From Cordilura impudica (lineage: Eukaryota; Arthropoda; Insecta; Diptera; Scathophagidae), in contig OY821519.1 of the NCBI GenBank assembly GCA_963682025.1, positions 110,487,764-110,551,763 on the forward strand: a DNA stretch of 64,000 nt, written 5' to 3'. Below are positions 1 to 10,899 of this stretch, piece by piece (positions within the stretch are counted from its first letter, which is position 1; every line of letters starts with the position of its first letter). The position numbers and the translations under genes are program-made. Below the pieces are notes generated by a model. The model was not told the origin of the DNA. It saw nothing but the letters and a program-made list of their open reading frames with translations, and searched no databases.

Positions 1-442
1 GATCTCTCTGAGTTAGAGGGGATCAAAATTTGACATTTTGGCCAAACAGGTGTTTTTCCCATCCTTGTAACTTATTACCTATTGTTCTTAGAAAATTTTC
101 TCCCAAATAGTTTAGATAGCTATTTCTTCAGTATTTCGGAAAAAAATACTTAAAAAAAAAATTTTTTGTAGACTTTTTTTTGCTAAATTAAAGCATTTTT
201 TGCCTTTTTTCCAAAAAGGGCATTTTTTTTTTTCATAAGAAAGCTTAGGATTTTTCCTTTAAGAGCTTTTTGGTCGCTTAGTGGGATGGGAGTGGGATAT
301 CTATGAAAATAAATATTTTGTAACTCAAGACAACGGTTTTTCAATTTTTCACAAATGCACTATTTTGAATTTTTTCCTATTTGTGTCTAAAACCTTACAA
401 ATAAAACTGAGAAACTAGACAAACTAAACTTTCCGAAGGTAG
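1..442 (+). repeat. Left terminal inverted repeat of copy 1 (outer tip cut by window)
   Basis: This arm pairs with 2098-2545. It contains T-rich and A-rich runs, the GGTCGCTTAGTGGGATGGGA segment and the inner TTTCCGAAGGTA end. It is noncoding. Confidence 0.85.
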
Positions 443-481
443 TAACATACCTTCATAACATAACAGAATAGACTGGAATTC

Positions 482-1800
482 TGTATCCTGAAAGAGTTAT
501 TTGCAACATTTCAATCTGAACACGAGGATGTTAGAATTGGCTTCACGAAATTAACCCAAATGAGGCCAAAACATTGCGTTTTGGCAGAAAGCAGCGGAAC
601 TCACACAGTATGTGTTTGAATTTACCATGAAAATGTTAAACTGATGTTGAAGGAAATCAACTTAAAGTATTTAACACATGATTCGGCAGAAGATTTACAC
701 GATTACCGCGATTGCCTTAAATTGACTATGTGTCCTAATGCAACAACTTCTTGCCACTTAAGTGAATGTACCAATTGCCCGAAAACCACGTTCATCAAAG
801 AAAATTTAATCAACTCTTTAGATCGAGAATATATAGAGGAGGTCAAATTTGATTCTTGGATTCAGACTGACATATGCACATTGAAAACAATCATTTTAAA
901 TGTGGATGATTTTGTGGAAGAAATGTGTACAGGATTGCTAAACTTGAGAAACCATGACTTTTAGTCAAAGAGCAATGTTCATTCTTCAAGGATTTGAAGA
1001 TACATTTGAAGTCTGGTGAATTCGTTATTTCATATGATTTCACAGAAAACTATAAATATGTTCTTCAGGATGCCATACAAGCATTCCACTTCAATAACGA
1101 CCAAGCAACTATATTCACAGTAGTTATTTACTACATGAAAGATGAAAAACTGGAACACAAAAGTATGGCAATCATATCCGACGATTTAAAACATGATACC
1201 ATTGCAGTTTATGAGTACCAGAAGAGAATACTACAATTTCTAAAATCTAAATTTACAGTAAAGAAGGTATACTACGTTTCGGACGGAGCTCGTCAACATG
1301 TTAAAAACAAAAGTAACTTGGCAAATCTTATGGCCCACGAAAAAGATTTTGGAATGCCAGCTGAGTGGCATTTTCATCCTACTGCTCATGGTAAAGGAGC
1401 ATGTGATGGTATTGGAGCAAACCTTAAAAGAAATGCAGCGAAGTATAGCCTCCAGTGCTCTCATCAAGATCGCATCTTAGATGCGACTGCTCTATTCCAT
1501 TGGGCAAAGAGTTATTGTAAAGAAACTAAAATAATTTTTAGTAGCAAAGAGGATCATCAGGAAACATTGAAAACACTGAAGAGCAGATTCGATGCTACGG
1601 TAACAATCGATGGCACTGCTCAATACCATGCTTTTATACCGCTTGTCGATGGAAGACCCAAGTTGAAAAAGTTTACTGCATCTATTCAATGCGATTTCTT
1701 TCCAAATAAACCAGCAGCGAAATCAACAGCTAGTAACGCCAAGAAAGGATTGACAAAAAAAAAAAACGCAGTAAATAAAGGCGACAAAAAAGCTGGATGA
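482..1800 (+). pseudogene. Broken DDE-type transposase of long-TIR element, copy 1
   Basis: The protein would catalyse excision and insertion of the element. Coding sense is visible from about 482 (KELFATFQSEHEDVRIGF, then RPKHCVLAESSGTHTVCV), which shows the frame starts upstream of the ATG at 644. An in-frame TGA at 617-619 interrupts it. A cysteine cluster follows (CPNATTSCHLSECTNCPK). One T appears lost in the T-run near 957-961 (copy 2 has one more), shifting the frame; reading resumes at 994. Likely catalytic segments are YDFTENY, VSDGARQH, AEWHFHPTAHGKG and CDGIG; assigning them to D, D and E is inference. The end is lysine-rich and stops at 1800. The N-terminal exon(s) seen in the diverged relative at 47.0 kb are missing. 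It cannot make a working protein as it stands. Confidence 0.8.
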
Positions 1801-2097
1801 AAGACTGGGTATTTAACAATTTACAAGACTTAAATACTTAATCAGCTACAATAAATTAAGTATAAAAATAGTTATGATATAAATGGATCTAATGCCATTA
1901 AGATTAAATTTTAATAAATTATTTATCTTTTTATTTTTAATATTATTATTATTATACATTATTTTAATTATTATTAAAAATAAATAAAAAATAATAATTT
2001 TTCAACATTTCTATAGAAAAAAGCGATTTTTTCCTGAGGTTAACATATTCTGAGTATTACAGTATCGATGGTATAAAATTTTAGTTAGGTATGTTAT

Positions 2098-2672
2098 ATA
2101 CCTTCGGAAAGTTTAGTTTGTCTAGTTTCTCAGTATAAGTTTTATTTGTAAGATTTTACCCACAAATAGGAAAAAATTGAAAATAGTGCATTTGTGAAAA
2201 ATTGAAAAACCGTTGTCTTGAGTTACAAAACATTTATTTTGATAGATATCCCACTCCCATCCCACTAAGCGACCAAAAAGCTCTTAAAGGAAAAATCCTA
2301 AGCTTTCTTATGAAAAAAAAAAAAAAAAAAATGCCCTTTTTGAAAAAAAGGCAAAAAATGCTTTAATTTAGCAAAAAAAAGTCTACAATTTTTTTTTTTT
2401 TTTAAGTATTTTTTTCCGAAATATTGAAGAAAAACTTTTTGGGAGAAAATTTTCTAAGAACAATAGGTAATAAGTTACAAGGATGGGAAAAAACACCTGT
2501 TTGGCCAAAATGTCAAATTTTGATCCCCTCTAACTCAGAGAGATCTGGACCAATCTTGAAAAATTGTGTCTAAACTACTATCCAATAGGACTAACCTTGG
2601 TGCAAATTTCATCCCGATCGGAAGACATCGGTTTCAAAAGTTGGTGCACTTGACATGAAATCCCCCATATAT
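2098..2672 (-). repeat. Right terminal inverted repeat of copy 1
   Basis: This arm is the inverted partner of 1-442 plus about 130 outer bp (ATCGGAAGACATCGGTTTC, then CTTGACATGAAATCCCCCAT). The outer part is also found at the left end of copy 2 (25401-25530), which fixes the true tip of the element near 2670. Confidence 0.82.
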
Positions 2673-3423
2673 AAATTGTTGCCAAAAATGCCTCTTGGCG
2701 CTGAGGCCTAAACTAAGATAAATGTAGATATTATAAAAAAAAAGGAAAGCCCTCAAAGATTCCTCAAATGCGACGGATGAGTATTTACCACCATGGTGAC
2801 ATCTTAAATTTATCAATTTTTGTATTCTGAAAATTTTCCGTCATAGATTTAAATGTTTTAAAATGTTCTAATTCCTCTGAGCTAGTTGACATCGTATATA
2901 CTGTAGCGAAGTGTGACTTATCATCTATAAAAATTATTACCATTTCAAGAGCTAGGAATTAGAGGTCAACAAATATCACTATGCACCAACTGTAATATTC
3001 TACATCTTGTTTCTATTTTAAATTTCTTTTAAATTAATAAAGTTTTGTTTAACACAGACATACACATACCTCTCAAGAAGATTTTTCACATTCAAACTTA
3101 CCGATTCCATTCATCATAGTATAATGTTTCTTGATATCAGAAAAATTAAGATAACCAAGTCGTTAATGCCACAAATTTAATTGTCGCTGATTACACTGGT
3201 CTACAAATTAAAAAAAAAATTTACTGCAGAAACGAAGCATGTTTTTAACTAATTTGGATGAGCTAAATTCGAATCTGGCATAAAAATTTGGCTATCACGT
3301 CTTATTCATTTTTTATCGCATGCTGGCAATACTGTAGTCAATACTGACACAACAATGTCACAATTATTAATTTTCCAGAAGCCCACATTCATTCTAATTC
3401 TTCATAATAGTACCGTTTAAGCA
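2673..3423. other. AT-rich noncoding stretch, nothing recognised
   Basis: I find no ORF of note, inverted repeat or known element end here. It separates the long-TIR element from the broken ORF that begins near 3424. Confidence 0.5.
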
Positions 3424-4127
3424 TGTCAGGGAGATCATGTGTTACTGATTCAAGCTATTTTTGCTCTGTTTGTGGTAAATTTTTGGTTGGAAAAAAGGAT
3501 ATGCAATATCAGAATCATTAAAATATGCATATTTACATTATTTTGATTTTGCTGTCAGAAACTTAGACAAACCGTGGACGCCGACAGTGTTTTGTTGCAG
3601 AACTATTTTATACCAAATGGCAGAAAGATCTATTTCGAATGTTCGGTTCCAGTACTTTGGACAGAGTCAAGTAACCACCAAACCGATTGCTATTTCTCTT
3701 TAACAAAAGTTGCTGGATTCAATATGAAAAATCAAAAAATATTAGTTACGTGAATGTCTCATCGGTTTCCAAGCCAAATCAATGTCCACCAAATGATCCA
3801 TTACCAGTCATTCGCAGTGCTACGAGCAGTAAGCGTGTATGAGGCTGATGATGAATGCCATTTAGTGGCTCAAGCTGAGCTGAATGATCTAATTCGGGAT
3901 TTACATTTTAGGAAGCAAGACGCAGAATTACTAGCTTCATGCATGTAGCAGTGGAAACATCTTACAGTTGGGACAAAAGTCAAAATCTATAGGGATAGAA
4001 GCTTGGAATTAGCTGCATATTTTGAAAAAAAAAATACTCTATTCTATACTGTACTGATGTTGATGGTTTATTTCAAAAAATGAACCAGCCATATGACAAA
4101 ACTGAATGGAAATTATTTATTGATGGC
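3424..4127 (+). pseudogene. Multicopy invertebrate element ORF, 5' part (continues at 8162)
   Basis: Frameshifted coding sense runs from ATG 3424: MSGRSC...YFCSVCGKF (zinc-finger-like CxxC), RNLDKPWTPTVFC, VPVLWTESSNHQTDCYFSL, then NPLPVIRSATS-type sequence, ELNDLIRDLHFRKQDAELLA, KVKIYRDRSLELAAYF and finally EWKLFIDGS at about 4120. This order matches a protein family I remember as repeated many times in cnidarian and arthropod genomes and usually annotated as uncharacterised; its role is not established and I assign none. The frame changes at least twice and a TGA stands near 3750. It stops exactly where antisense hAT coding begins, and the next segment of the same family (GGFRKYCCFLCLWD) appears at 8190, so it was split by an insertion. 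Confidence 0.62.
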
Positions 4128-4128
4128 T

Positions 4129-5779
4129 CTAACATTGCCAAACATTGAAAAGCAAGCAAGCAGCTTCTTTTTTCAATTGTGGATATTGGGTTTCGTTAAC
4201 AAGTTTCCAAAATCCAACTAGAGAAGTTGATTTGTGATGCATTTTCAATACAATATCATCCATCATTTCTAACAACTCCAATTTTCCAACATCTGGTTTT
4301 GCAAGAATTATATCGGATAATAAAAATTCATCATTTAGGTCATCACACAAAAATGGGTTAACAAAAACTTAGAATGTTGCTTGAAGTTGTTTGAGATCCT
4401 CAAATCTACATTTAAAATTTTCATGAAATTGTTTTAAATTATTTGTGTATTCTTCCAGCTTATCGTCTTGTATATTATTTACGTTCCATTTTAAAAGAGG
4501 AAAAAATTTAAATTTTTTATATTCGAGGTCTTTTATAAACAAAAGAGGTTTAGCTTCGAAGCCTAACAATGATCGTGACAAATCAAGCACTGTTTTGTCT
4601 TTGCCTTGTAAACTCAGATGAAGCGATTTAAGATGGTTCATTGTGTCACTAAAAACATTAAATCTGAAATCCAAATTTCATTCTACAGATCTGGATATAT
4701 TTTTCCTTTTTCTTTTATAAACAACTTTATTGTGGTTAACAGCTCAACAAATCGATCCAAAACATTAGAAACGGATAGCCATCGCACTATGGACCAAATG
4801 GTGACATCGCTTGATAACTCATTGTTTTCCTCAACTTCTTGCAACTCCATAATAAAATTTTTAAACTGATGATGAGTTTTAGCGTTGTTCTGATAAAATT
4901 TACAATTTCTACCACAACTTTACAAACGTTTTCATATTTAAAAAATTTTGGAACAAGATGCTCCCGATGAATAATACAGTGAATTGGTAAATAATGTGGG
5001 ATATCTGGATCTTTATTTAAAAGAACAATCAAACTTTGATTTTTATCCACCATTGCAGGTGCTCCATCTGTGGCAACACTAATAAGTTTATCTCATGGCA
5101 ATTCAAATTAGTTTTTTACTTCGAAAAGCGCATTTTTTACACCAATGCCTTGCGTTGGTTCAGAAAGAGCTACAAGGTCTAACATTCCTTCAGTAATATT
5201 AAATTCAACAGACCTATTGAAGATCGTCAATTGAGAAACGTCGCTAACATCTGTGGATTCATCAAGAGCTAAACTAAATGCTGCAGAATTTTTTAGATCG
5301 TTTTTTAAACTTTTTTCAATAAAAGTGCTGATATCTCCAATCCGACGCTCGGTTGTGCACCGTGATAAAGAAAGCTGATTTATCGCTTTATCTATGTGTT
5401 TTCTTAACTCTGCTTCCCCATAAGGACGTTTATCATGGGCAATATCCCAAGCTATTATGTAACTTGCTTCAAGTGATCTGTCATTTTCATGGCTAAAAGA
5501 CGAAATAATGTTCTGTTCTTTTTCAATATTTGACTGCAATTCCTTCAGTTTAGTCTCTCTAAGATTAGTATTAAGGGAATAATCTGTGGCAAATTGTGAG
5601 TGAAATTTTTCATGGTGTCTACTTAAATTGTAAAGTTTGTTATGTGGTACAGTAATTTTGCAAATGAGGCACATAGGTATGCCCTTATTTTCAACAAATC
5701 CGAATTTGTGTGTCAATTCGGACTGGAATTTTCTGTTTTCATCACCTATCTTACGTTTTTTATTGCTCGTTGATGCCAT
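4129..5779 (-). pseudogene. hAT transposase, GTF2IRD2/SCAND3-like, broken
   Basis: The gene starts at ATG 5779 (MASTSNKKRKIGDENRKF). Residues about 37-60 form a BED-like zinc finger (CLICKITVPHNK, then RHHEKFH). Catalytic-core features follow: FSLALDESTDVSDVSQL (residues about 167-183), then after a frame break VATDGAP and HCIIHREHL near 5050-4960, VRWLSVSNVLDRF near 4770, and DMNHLKSLHLSLQGKD-type sequence at 4650. The C-terminal dimerisation region survives only as FWKLVNETQYPQLKKEA near 4180. At least four frame breaks occur, around 5105, 4790, 4680 and 4360. Family identity rests on motif order; function is lost. Confidence 0.78.
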
Positions 5780-5900
5780 TTTAATTCCTTAAAAGTAAAA
5801 AGCAGGACCGATATATGTATGTTGAGTATTACCAGTTAATTTCAATAAAATGGACATGAGATATAATTAAAAAATTGTCCAATTTGCCAATTTTAGTTTT

Positions 5901-6680
5901 TATACCCTATACCACTATGTGGTTTGGGTATAATGACTTTGTGCTGCTGTTTGTAACAACCAAAAATATTTGACCTAGACCCATCTTTAATTATACCGAT
6001 CGAATCAGAATCACTTTTTGAGTTGATTTAACAATGTCCGTCCGTCCGTCCGTCCGTCTCTGTGTCCATGTAAACCTTGTAATAAAACTGCAGGTCGCAA
6101 ATATGAATATATTTTGAAGAAATTTGGTATATAAGCTTTTGTCGACCATGGGATGAACGCTGTTGAAATTGGTGAGAGTCGGTCCATGTTCAGACCTAGC
6201 CCCCATACAAATAACCCCTATGAAATCGACATAAATTGCCATAAGATCCAAATTGTCATATAGATCTTATTCAAATTGGGTTTGTATGCGTTCATTACAT
6301 CGATTAATGAGTAGTCCAAAAATGATCCCTTTGGCCCCATATAGACTGCTTCCCGATCTGCACTTAAATCTATTAAAAACAAAAATATTGCACTGATTCT
6401 TCTCAAATTATGTTTGTATATATTTTTGCAAAATACAAGAGACTTTACCAAACATGATCAGGATTGGTCCATTTTTGGACCTAGTCCCCATATAGATATA
6501 GCATCCGATATGAACTTTTTCATATCTGCAGCCAAAAAAATTAATGAGAATCCCACTCAAATTTGGTTTTTGCTTATTTTCTATGTCCAGTTAGTTGGGC
6601 CTAAGAGATAGGGTTTCTAAACGCATGGTATAGGGTATCGTATAGTCGGTCTAGACCGACTATAATTTTCTTACTTGTTT
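5901..6680 (-). repeat. 0.8-kb palindrome-ended repeat, copy a
   Basis: A full-length copy in reverse orientation: it begins TATACCCTATACCACTATGT and ends at TTTTCTTACTTGTTT. It includes a run of five GTCC units near 6034-6056, the internal hairpin core GATATGAA...TTCATATC near 6500-6530, and the TAGTCGGTCTAGACCGACTA palindrome near 6640-6665. It lies in the 5' noncoding part of the hAT element. Short ORFs inside it recur in other copies but always differ in frame and stops, so I treat them as noncoding. Confidence 0.85.
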
Positions 6681-7154
6681 AATTTTTTAAACAAAATTTT
6701 AAAGTTCAATTGAATTATTTTTCAAAACATGCTTTTATGAAAAAATTTTTATGAAGTGGTTGGTACAATATGTATAAAAAATTTGATGGTAACTGAAGGT
6801 TTATATTTTAGTTGTATTTCGTGTTTTCAATTAAAAAGAATAATATATAAAAGCTTACCAAATAGAAGTTTAAATTAATAATTTGTAAAATGTGGGGGCA
6901 CAACTCACATAACACAATAAAACTTTACACTGCAATGATCGTTAAAACACTAAAGAATTTTTTCAGCAAATAAAATCTTAACAATATCGTATCTAAATGC
7001 ATAGTGTTCATGTTAAGAAAGTAACCGTTATTGTTTTTGCAGTTTTCATCTAATAAATTTGCTGCTAGCTTTACAATTTTTAAAAATACGCAGAAATCAA
7101 ATACGCACAGTTCTCTTATCTCAACAAGGCAAATAAAAAAGAGAATCAAATAAT

Positions 7155-7812
7155 CATGGTTGTCAACCTAACTAGTGCTTTTAGCACTGTTTTCAGTGCT
7201 TTTTAAAATTTTTGACGCGAAAATTTTTCGAGTTAGTGCTTAGTGTTTTTTTTTAACATCAGTGATACCAAATCCTTAATTGCTGTTAGCATCACAAGAC
7301 GAATCTAATTTTGAAATTTTGTCAAGTATTGAAAATGGATGGCAAATAATCCACCTGATGATATGGCAAAATTATGAATCCACAATTGAATTTTGGAATG
7401 AAGTGAAATCACATAAGGATGCCACTGATTTAAATCCATTTGAAGCTGTAGCTAATCTCGATATTAAATTTTTGTCGCTTTCTTATTTAAACGCTAAAGT
7501 TGAGAGGCGTTTTAGCGATATGAACCTTTTCTAATACAAAATAAGAAATCCATTGCCATTACGTTCAGTTAATGCTTTACCTCACATTAAAAATGGATTG
7601 AAAGAAGAAAATTTCTGTTCCGAAAGGTAAAAAATTTCTAGTTTTAATGAAACATTTAACTATCGGGACTGCTCTCATCCCCAAGCATTCAGGACAACAG
7701 GGCATTTACAGAAGTACGCAAAAATAAAAAATGGAAAATATAGTGTTTTATTTCAAATTATGCGATTTTTGTCGGTTTAGTGCTTTTTGATATTTTAAAG
7801 TTGACAACCCTC
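7155..7812 (+). mobile_element. Small hAT deletion derivative with 8-bp target duplication
   Basis: The ends CATGGTTGTCAAC and GTTGACAACCCTC form short TIRs. They are flanked by CAAATAAT (7147-7154) and AAAATAAT (7813-7820), an 8-bp duplication with one mismatch, as expected for hAT. Inside is only the C-terminal dimerisation piece of a transposase. It inserted into the larger hAT that spans 4128-8126. Confidence 0.72.
7280..7645 (+). pseudogene. hAT transposase C-terminal fragment
   Basis: Translation gives FWNEVKSHKDATDLNPFEAV, FLSLSYLNAKVERRFSDMNL and, after a stop at 7532, KIRNPLPLRSVNALPHIKNG. This is the hAT dimerisation signature (the usual LP.SNAEVER.FS.MN pattern). Only this last domain remains, inside a 658-bp element, so the copy is non-autonomous. 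Confidence 0.75.
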
Positions 7813-8161
7813 AAAATAATGAACTATAAAAAACGAGAGAAAAAAATTATTATGCTCCGTCGTTTGCATTTCAAATCATGAGTGTGTTTTGCAAACATAC
7901 AATTTTTAAAATGCATTTTTTTTTGTACATGCCACATTGTTTCTAATAGAAAAAATGAAGCATGCTAACAGCATGCTATTTTTGAACAATATTTTAAAAT
8001 TTTGGTATTAATGTTTTGTTTTTTTTTTTTTTTTTTTAATTAAATCTAAATTAAATTTTGTAATTTTTTTTAAATTTATATGGGACCGCATAAAATTCGT
8101 TCGTGGGCCGCATTTGCCCATGCCTGGTATATAATATAGACCATCGTAAATAACTGTAAAT

Positions 8162-8459
8162 TAATTTGTTTCAGGTCAATGGTTTGTTGACTAGTATGCA
8201 AGGAGGTTTTAGAAAATATTGTTGTTTCCTTTGTCTATGGGATAGAGTGGCCAAAAGAACTGAGTATTCATCAGGAAAACAAAACATTTCAAATAAATCA
8301 TTAATTGAACCAAATGACGTTCTTCTTCCACCGCTGTACATAAAATTGGACCTTTTTAAGAACTTTGTCAAGGCTCTGGACAAAGACGGTGCATCATTTA
8401 ATTATTTGATAGAGAAAAACCAATTACAGATTCTAATTGAGCCCAACAAATTACCCTAG
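8162..8459 (+). pseudogene. Multicopy invertebrate element ORF, continuation after hAT insertion
   Basis: The frame reads GLLTSMQGGFRKYCCFLCLW, then VLLPPLYIKLDLFKNFVKAL and DKDGASFNYLI. These are the next conserved blocks of the family whose earlier part is at 3424-4127. About 60 residues expected between the two parts are absent. The sequence just before (TTAATTTGTTTCAG at about 8161-8174) looks like a 3' splice site, so the missing part may be an intron edge rather than a deletion. It stops at 8457-8459. Confidence 0.6.
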
Positions 8460-8709
8460 AAAAGATATTTGGTTGCTTCAGTCCAAAACCTTGTTGGCTA
8501 GTGTTATCTTTGACTTGGAATTTTATTGAATTTTGGATTAAATACATATATTTACTGTTTATTGCAGCTTGAAGAACTAAACCTTTATTATATATTTTCT
8601 CTCAATTTCTAGATACTCTAATAGCAACACGATTTCTTAATATTAGTAAGTCGTTGAAAAAATTTTCATCATTACTCATGTGATCACTAGCTTCAGAATC
8701 TTCAGTACA

Positions 8710-9420
8710 CTTTATACCAAAAATTGATTTAATACCAAAACAATATTCATTTGCAATAAAATCAAATTCAAAATTTGCAAAACTTCCTTTTTACTTGATT
8801 TTTCTCTTTTCCACTTTAACCAATTCTTCTTCTTGTGGCCAGTCTTTCCATAATAATGACAATTGAACTTGAATATAGTCTTCATTGCAACATTTTCATC
8901 AGGAAAATAATGGCTTCTACACTCACATTTATGTTCTTCTTCCAACAAACAATTCTTGACAAAATCCATTTCTAGATTTTCTGGATTTAAAGTTTCTATT
9001 GTGGTTATGACATAAATGGCAAATTACATCAAGCTTCTCCAGTTTTGCATCAGAGGATATTAACTGTCTAATAACGCAATCAAGTTTGAGGAAAAATTCA
9101 TCCAAATTGTCCGCTTCATTAAACTTCATTATCAAAAGTTACTTACTCACAAACAATTGGTATGAAAAACTATTTTTAGCAAACACATCTGAAAAGTAAA
9201 ACCATAACTTTTAATACACTTTGGCAATCCTCTACATATTCCAAATGTGATTCCCCAATTCTTGTTATAATCAATGATTTCACCTTTTTATGGGTTTTCT
9301 TTAAGTAATCCATCTTCACATTATCTGCTGCTTTAGCAGTTAAATCACTGACATCTTTTTGAATAAATTACAGCAAGCTATGTTCGTCTAGAACGGCTTC
9401 CACCGAAATTTTCAATTAAA
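8710..9420 (-). pseudogene. copia-type gag fragment
   Basis: The minus strand gives AKAADNVKMDYLKKTHKKVK, ITRIGESHLEYVEDC (9370-9200), then after a break MKFNEADNLDEFFLKLDCVI and KLEKLDVICHL (9130-9010), and finally a CCHC zinc knuckle written CHYYGKTGHKKKNW near 8830-8870, with the second cysteine changed to Y and the last to W. This order is the Gag N-terminus and nucleocapsid of Ty1/copia LTR retrotransposons. No protease, integrase or RT follows and no LTRs are seen, so it is an isolated fragment. Confidence 0.7.
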
Positions 9421-9644
9421 GAAATTCGGAGACCATATCTCTTGCCATATCTGGGCCCGTAATCAGATAAATTTAAGAATAAATTTATTTTGGATGAAAA
9501 TTGATGTTTATCAAGAAAAGTTCAAAATGTTGAGACAATAAATTGGAAACAATTTTTAGTATTATAAAATGAATTTCAAAGTTAACTGCATTAATTATTT
9601 ACATCGATATAAAAGTACTTAAATTAACAAGTATTTGATTGTAT

Positions 9645-10071
9645 ACTAGCAAATTCCAGCCCTCGAAATGCGAGTGCAGATTCAAGAAAATTCATTTAAT
9701 AAATTATTTTATAAATCTTAAAAGTGTGCTAATCAATTTTATCTAATTCACAATTCAACAAGTTTTAAATATCGATTGCGTTTATTGGTTTATGTCAAAA
9801 ATTATTTTTCAATTCAACACAATTTTTGGAAACACATTAACAAATTTAATAAACACACAGACATCATTGTATAATTTTATGTATGCGTTAGTAAATAGCA
9901 ACTTTAAATGCATTTTACTCCAAAAAAAAATTAAAAATTTAAAAATCTGTATATCTGGAGGACATCTAGAAAGAAGTACGTTTCAAAGGAGGCATTCTTG
10001 GTCAAAGACCGTTTAAAACTGACACAGTTATAACGGTCACAATAAATCGTCTTATCTATTAATATTATAGA
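9645..10071 (-). mobile_element. Short non-autonomous Helitron-like element, copy 1
   Basis: On the minus strand it starts A|TCTATAATATTAATAGA and ends with a hairpin (GCACTCGCATTTCGAGGGC), about ten more bases and CTAG followed by T at 9645. TC start, 3' hairpin, CTRR end and A/T flanks without duplication are the Helitron hallmarks. It shares the AACAAATTTAATAAACACAC core with copies at 17.5, 19.3 and 24.3 kb. It codes for nothing. Confidence 0.65.
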
Positions 10072-10890
10072 TAATAACAAACTAATACTACCAATAAATG
10101 CTACGTAGAGGATGAAAAAAAAGGCAGGAAGACAATCTTAACAACATAGTTATAATAGTAGTAAGAAATTCAACAGATGTTCACTTCAATAGTGTAACAA
10201 CTTTTTACTTTTTTCTTGCTTATTCTTTGTTTATGCAATAAACGACCACTATCAGCATATTGTCATTCCTTCCAAAAGGACATGAGACGAATCTTCAGGG
10301 TTTAAAGTTTATATTCGTATAAAGTTGTTGTTCGTGTACCCACATTAATGGATGGGTAAATGTACATGTTGTTGGTCATAAAGAAAGTTTTTATGTGTTT
10401 AAAATGTGGTTAAATGTTGCGGAAGAATTTATAGAAAATTAAATATTAATGCATGGTTATTAACAAGGTAATGAATAAATTTATACATATACTCATAATA
10501 CGACTGTCTAGCTGACAAGTACAAACGTGTTTAGATTTGGTGTCATAAAAGTAGAAAGGTTTTGTAAAGAAGCTACTTTCGTTGCTATACATATATTGCA
10601 AATAATACATACATATGTAATTTTCTTTAAAAGTTAAGAGGAGCGTTATTTTATGACTAAAAACGGGTGCATAATATTTAATCCTAAAGTAAAATCAAAA
10701 GCTAACATTTTTGTTGAAGAAAACGACATTATTATTTCGTGTGAAATTAAATAAAATTAAATAACCAAGCTGCCTCGGGTACAGTTTCTTTTACCTTGTC
10801 TAAGCACTGTTCCCCAAAAATTTATAAATAAAACTGAATCTATCAAAAACTTGATGAAAGGTATAACTTTTTCTTGAGCTAATTGAAATT
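10072..10890. other. AT-rich noncoding stretch, nothing recognised
   Basis: No coding sense, inverted repeat or known terminus was found between the Helitron-like element and the LINE remnant. Confidence 0.5.
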
Positions 10891-10899
10891 AAATTTAAA

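Larger units (their letters stand above)
1..2672 (+). mobile_element. Long-TIR DNA transposon, copy 1 (Sola-like?), left end outside window
   Basis: A cut-and-paste DNA transposon recognised by inverted repeats of several hundred bp around a transposase relic. The first visible bases, GATCTCTCTGAGTTAGAGGG, return inverted near 2525-2545, and the arms stay complementary inward to the CCGAAGG motif (about 436 and 2103). The right arm runs about 130 bp further out than the window shows on the left, ending near ATCCCCCATATATA, so the left tip lies before base 1. A second copy at 25401-28177 has the same arms in opposite orientation. The superfamily is uncertain: the HGKG.CDG-type transposase resembles what I recall of Sola-type elements. 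No target duplication can be tested here. Confidence 0.85.
4128..8126 (-). mobile_element. hAT transposon, GTF2IRD2/ZBED-like, 3' truncated
   Basis: The right boundary ends in GGGCCGCATTTGCCCATGCC-TG; read on the minus strand this is CAGGCATGGGCAAATGCGGC, a typical hAT terminus. The transposase relic lies at 4129-5779 on the minus strand. The opposite terminus is missing: the sequence passes straight from the transposase dimerisation region into the ORF interrupted at 4127. Two later insertions sit in its 5' noncoding part: the 0.8-kb repeat at 5901-6680 and the small hAT derivative at 7155-7812. No 8-bp target duplication is visible because the 3' end is lost. Confidence 0.68.

Noticed and set aside
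1240..1689. Minus-strand frames opposite the long-TIR transposase, recurring opposite copy 2
   Set aside because: They are antisense shadows of the real coding strand, conserved only because the copies are similar.
4618..4869. 83-codon plus-strand frame within the hAT
   Set aside because: Antisense to the hAT transposase, whose motifs read on the minus strand through the same bases.
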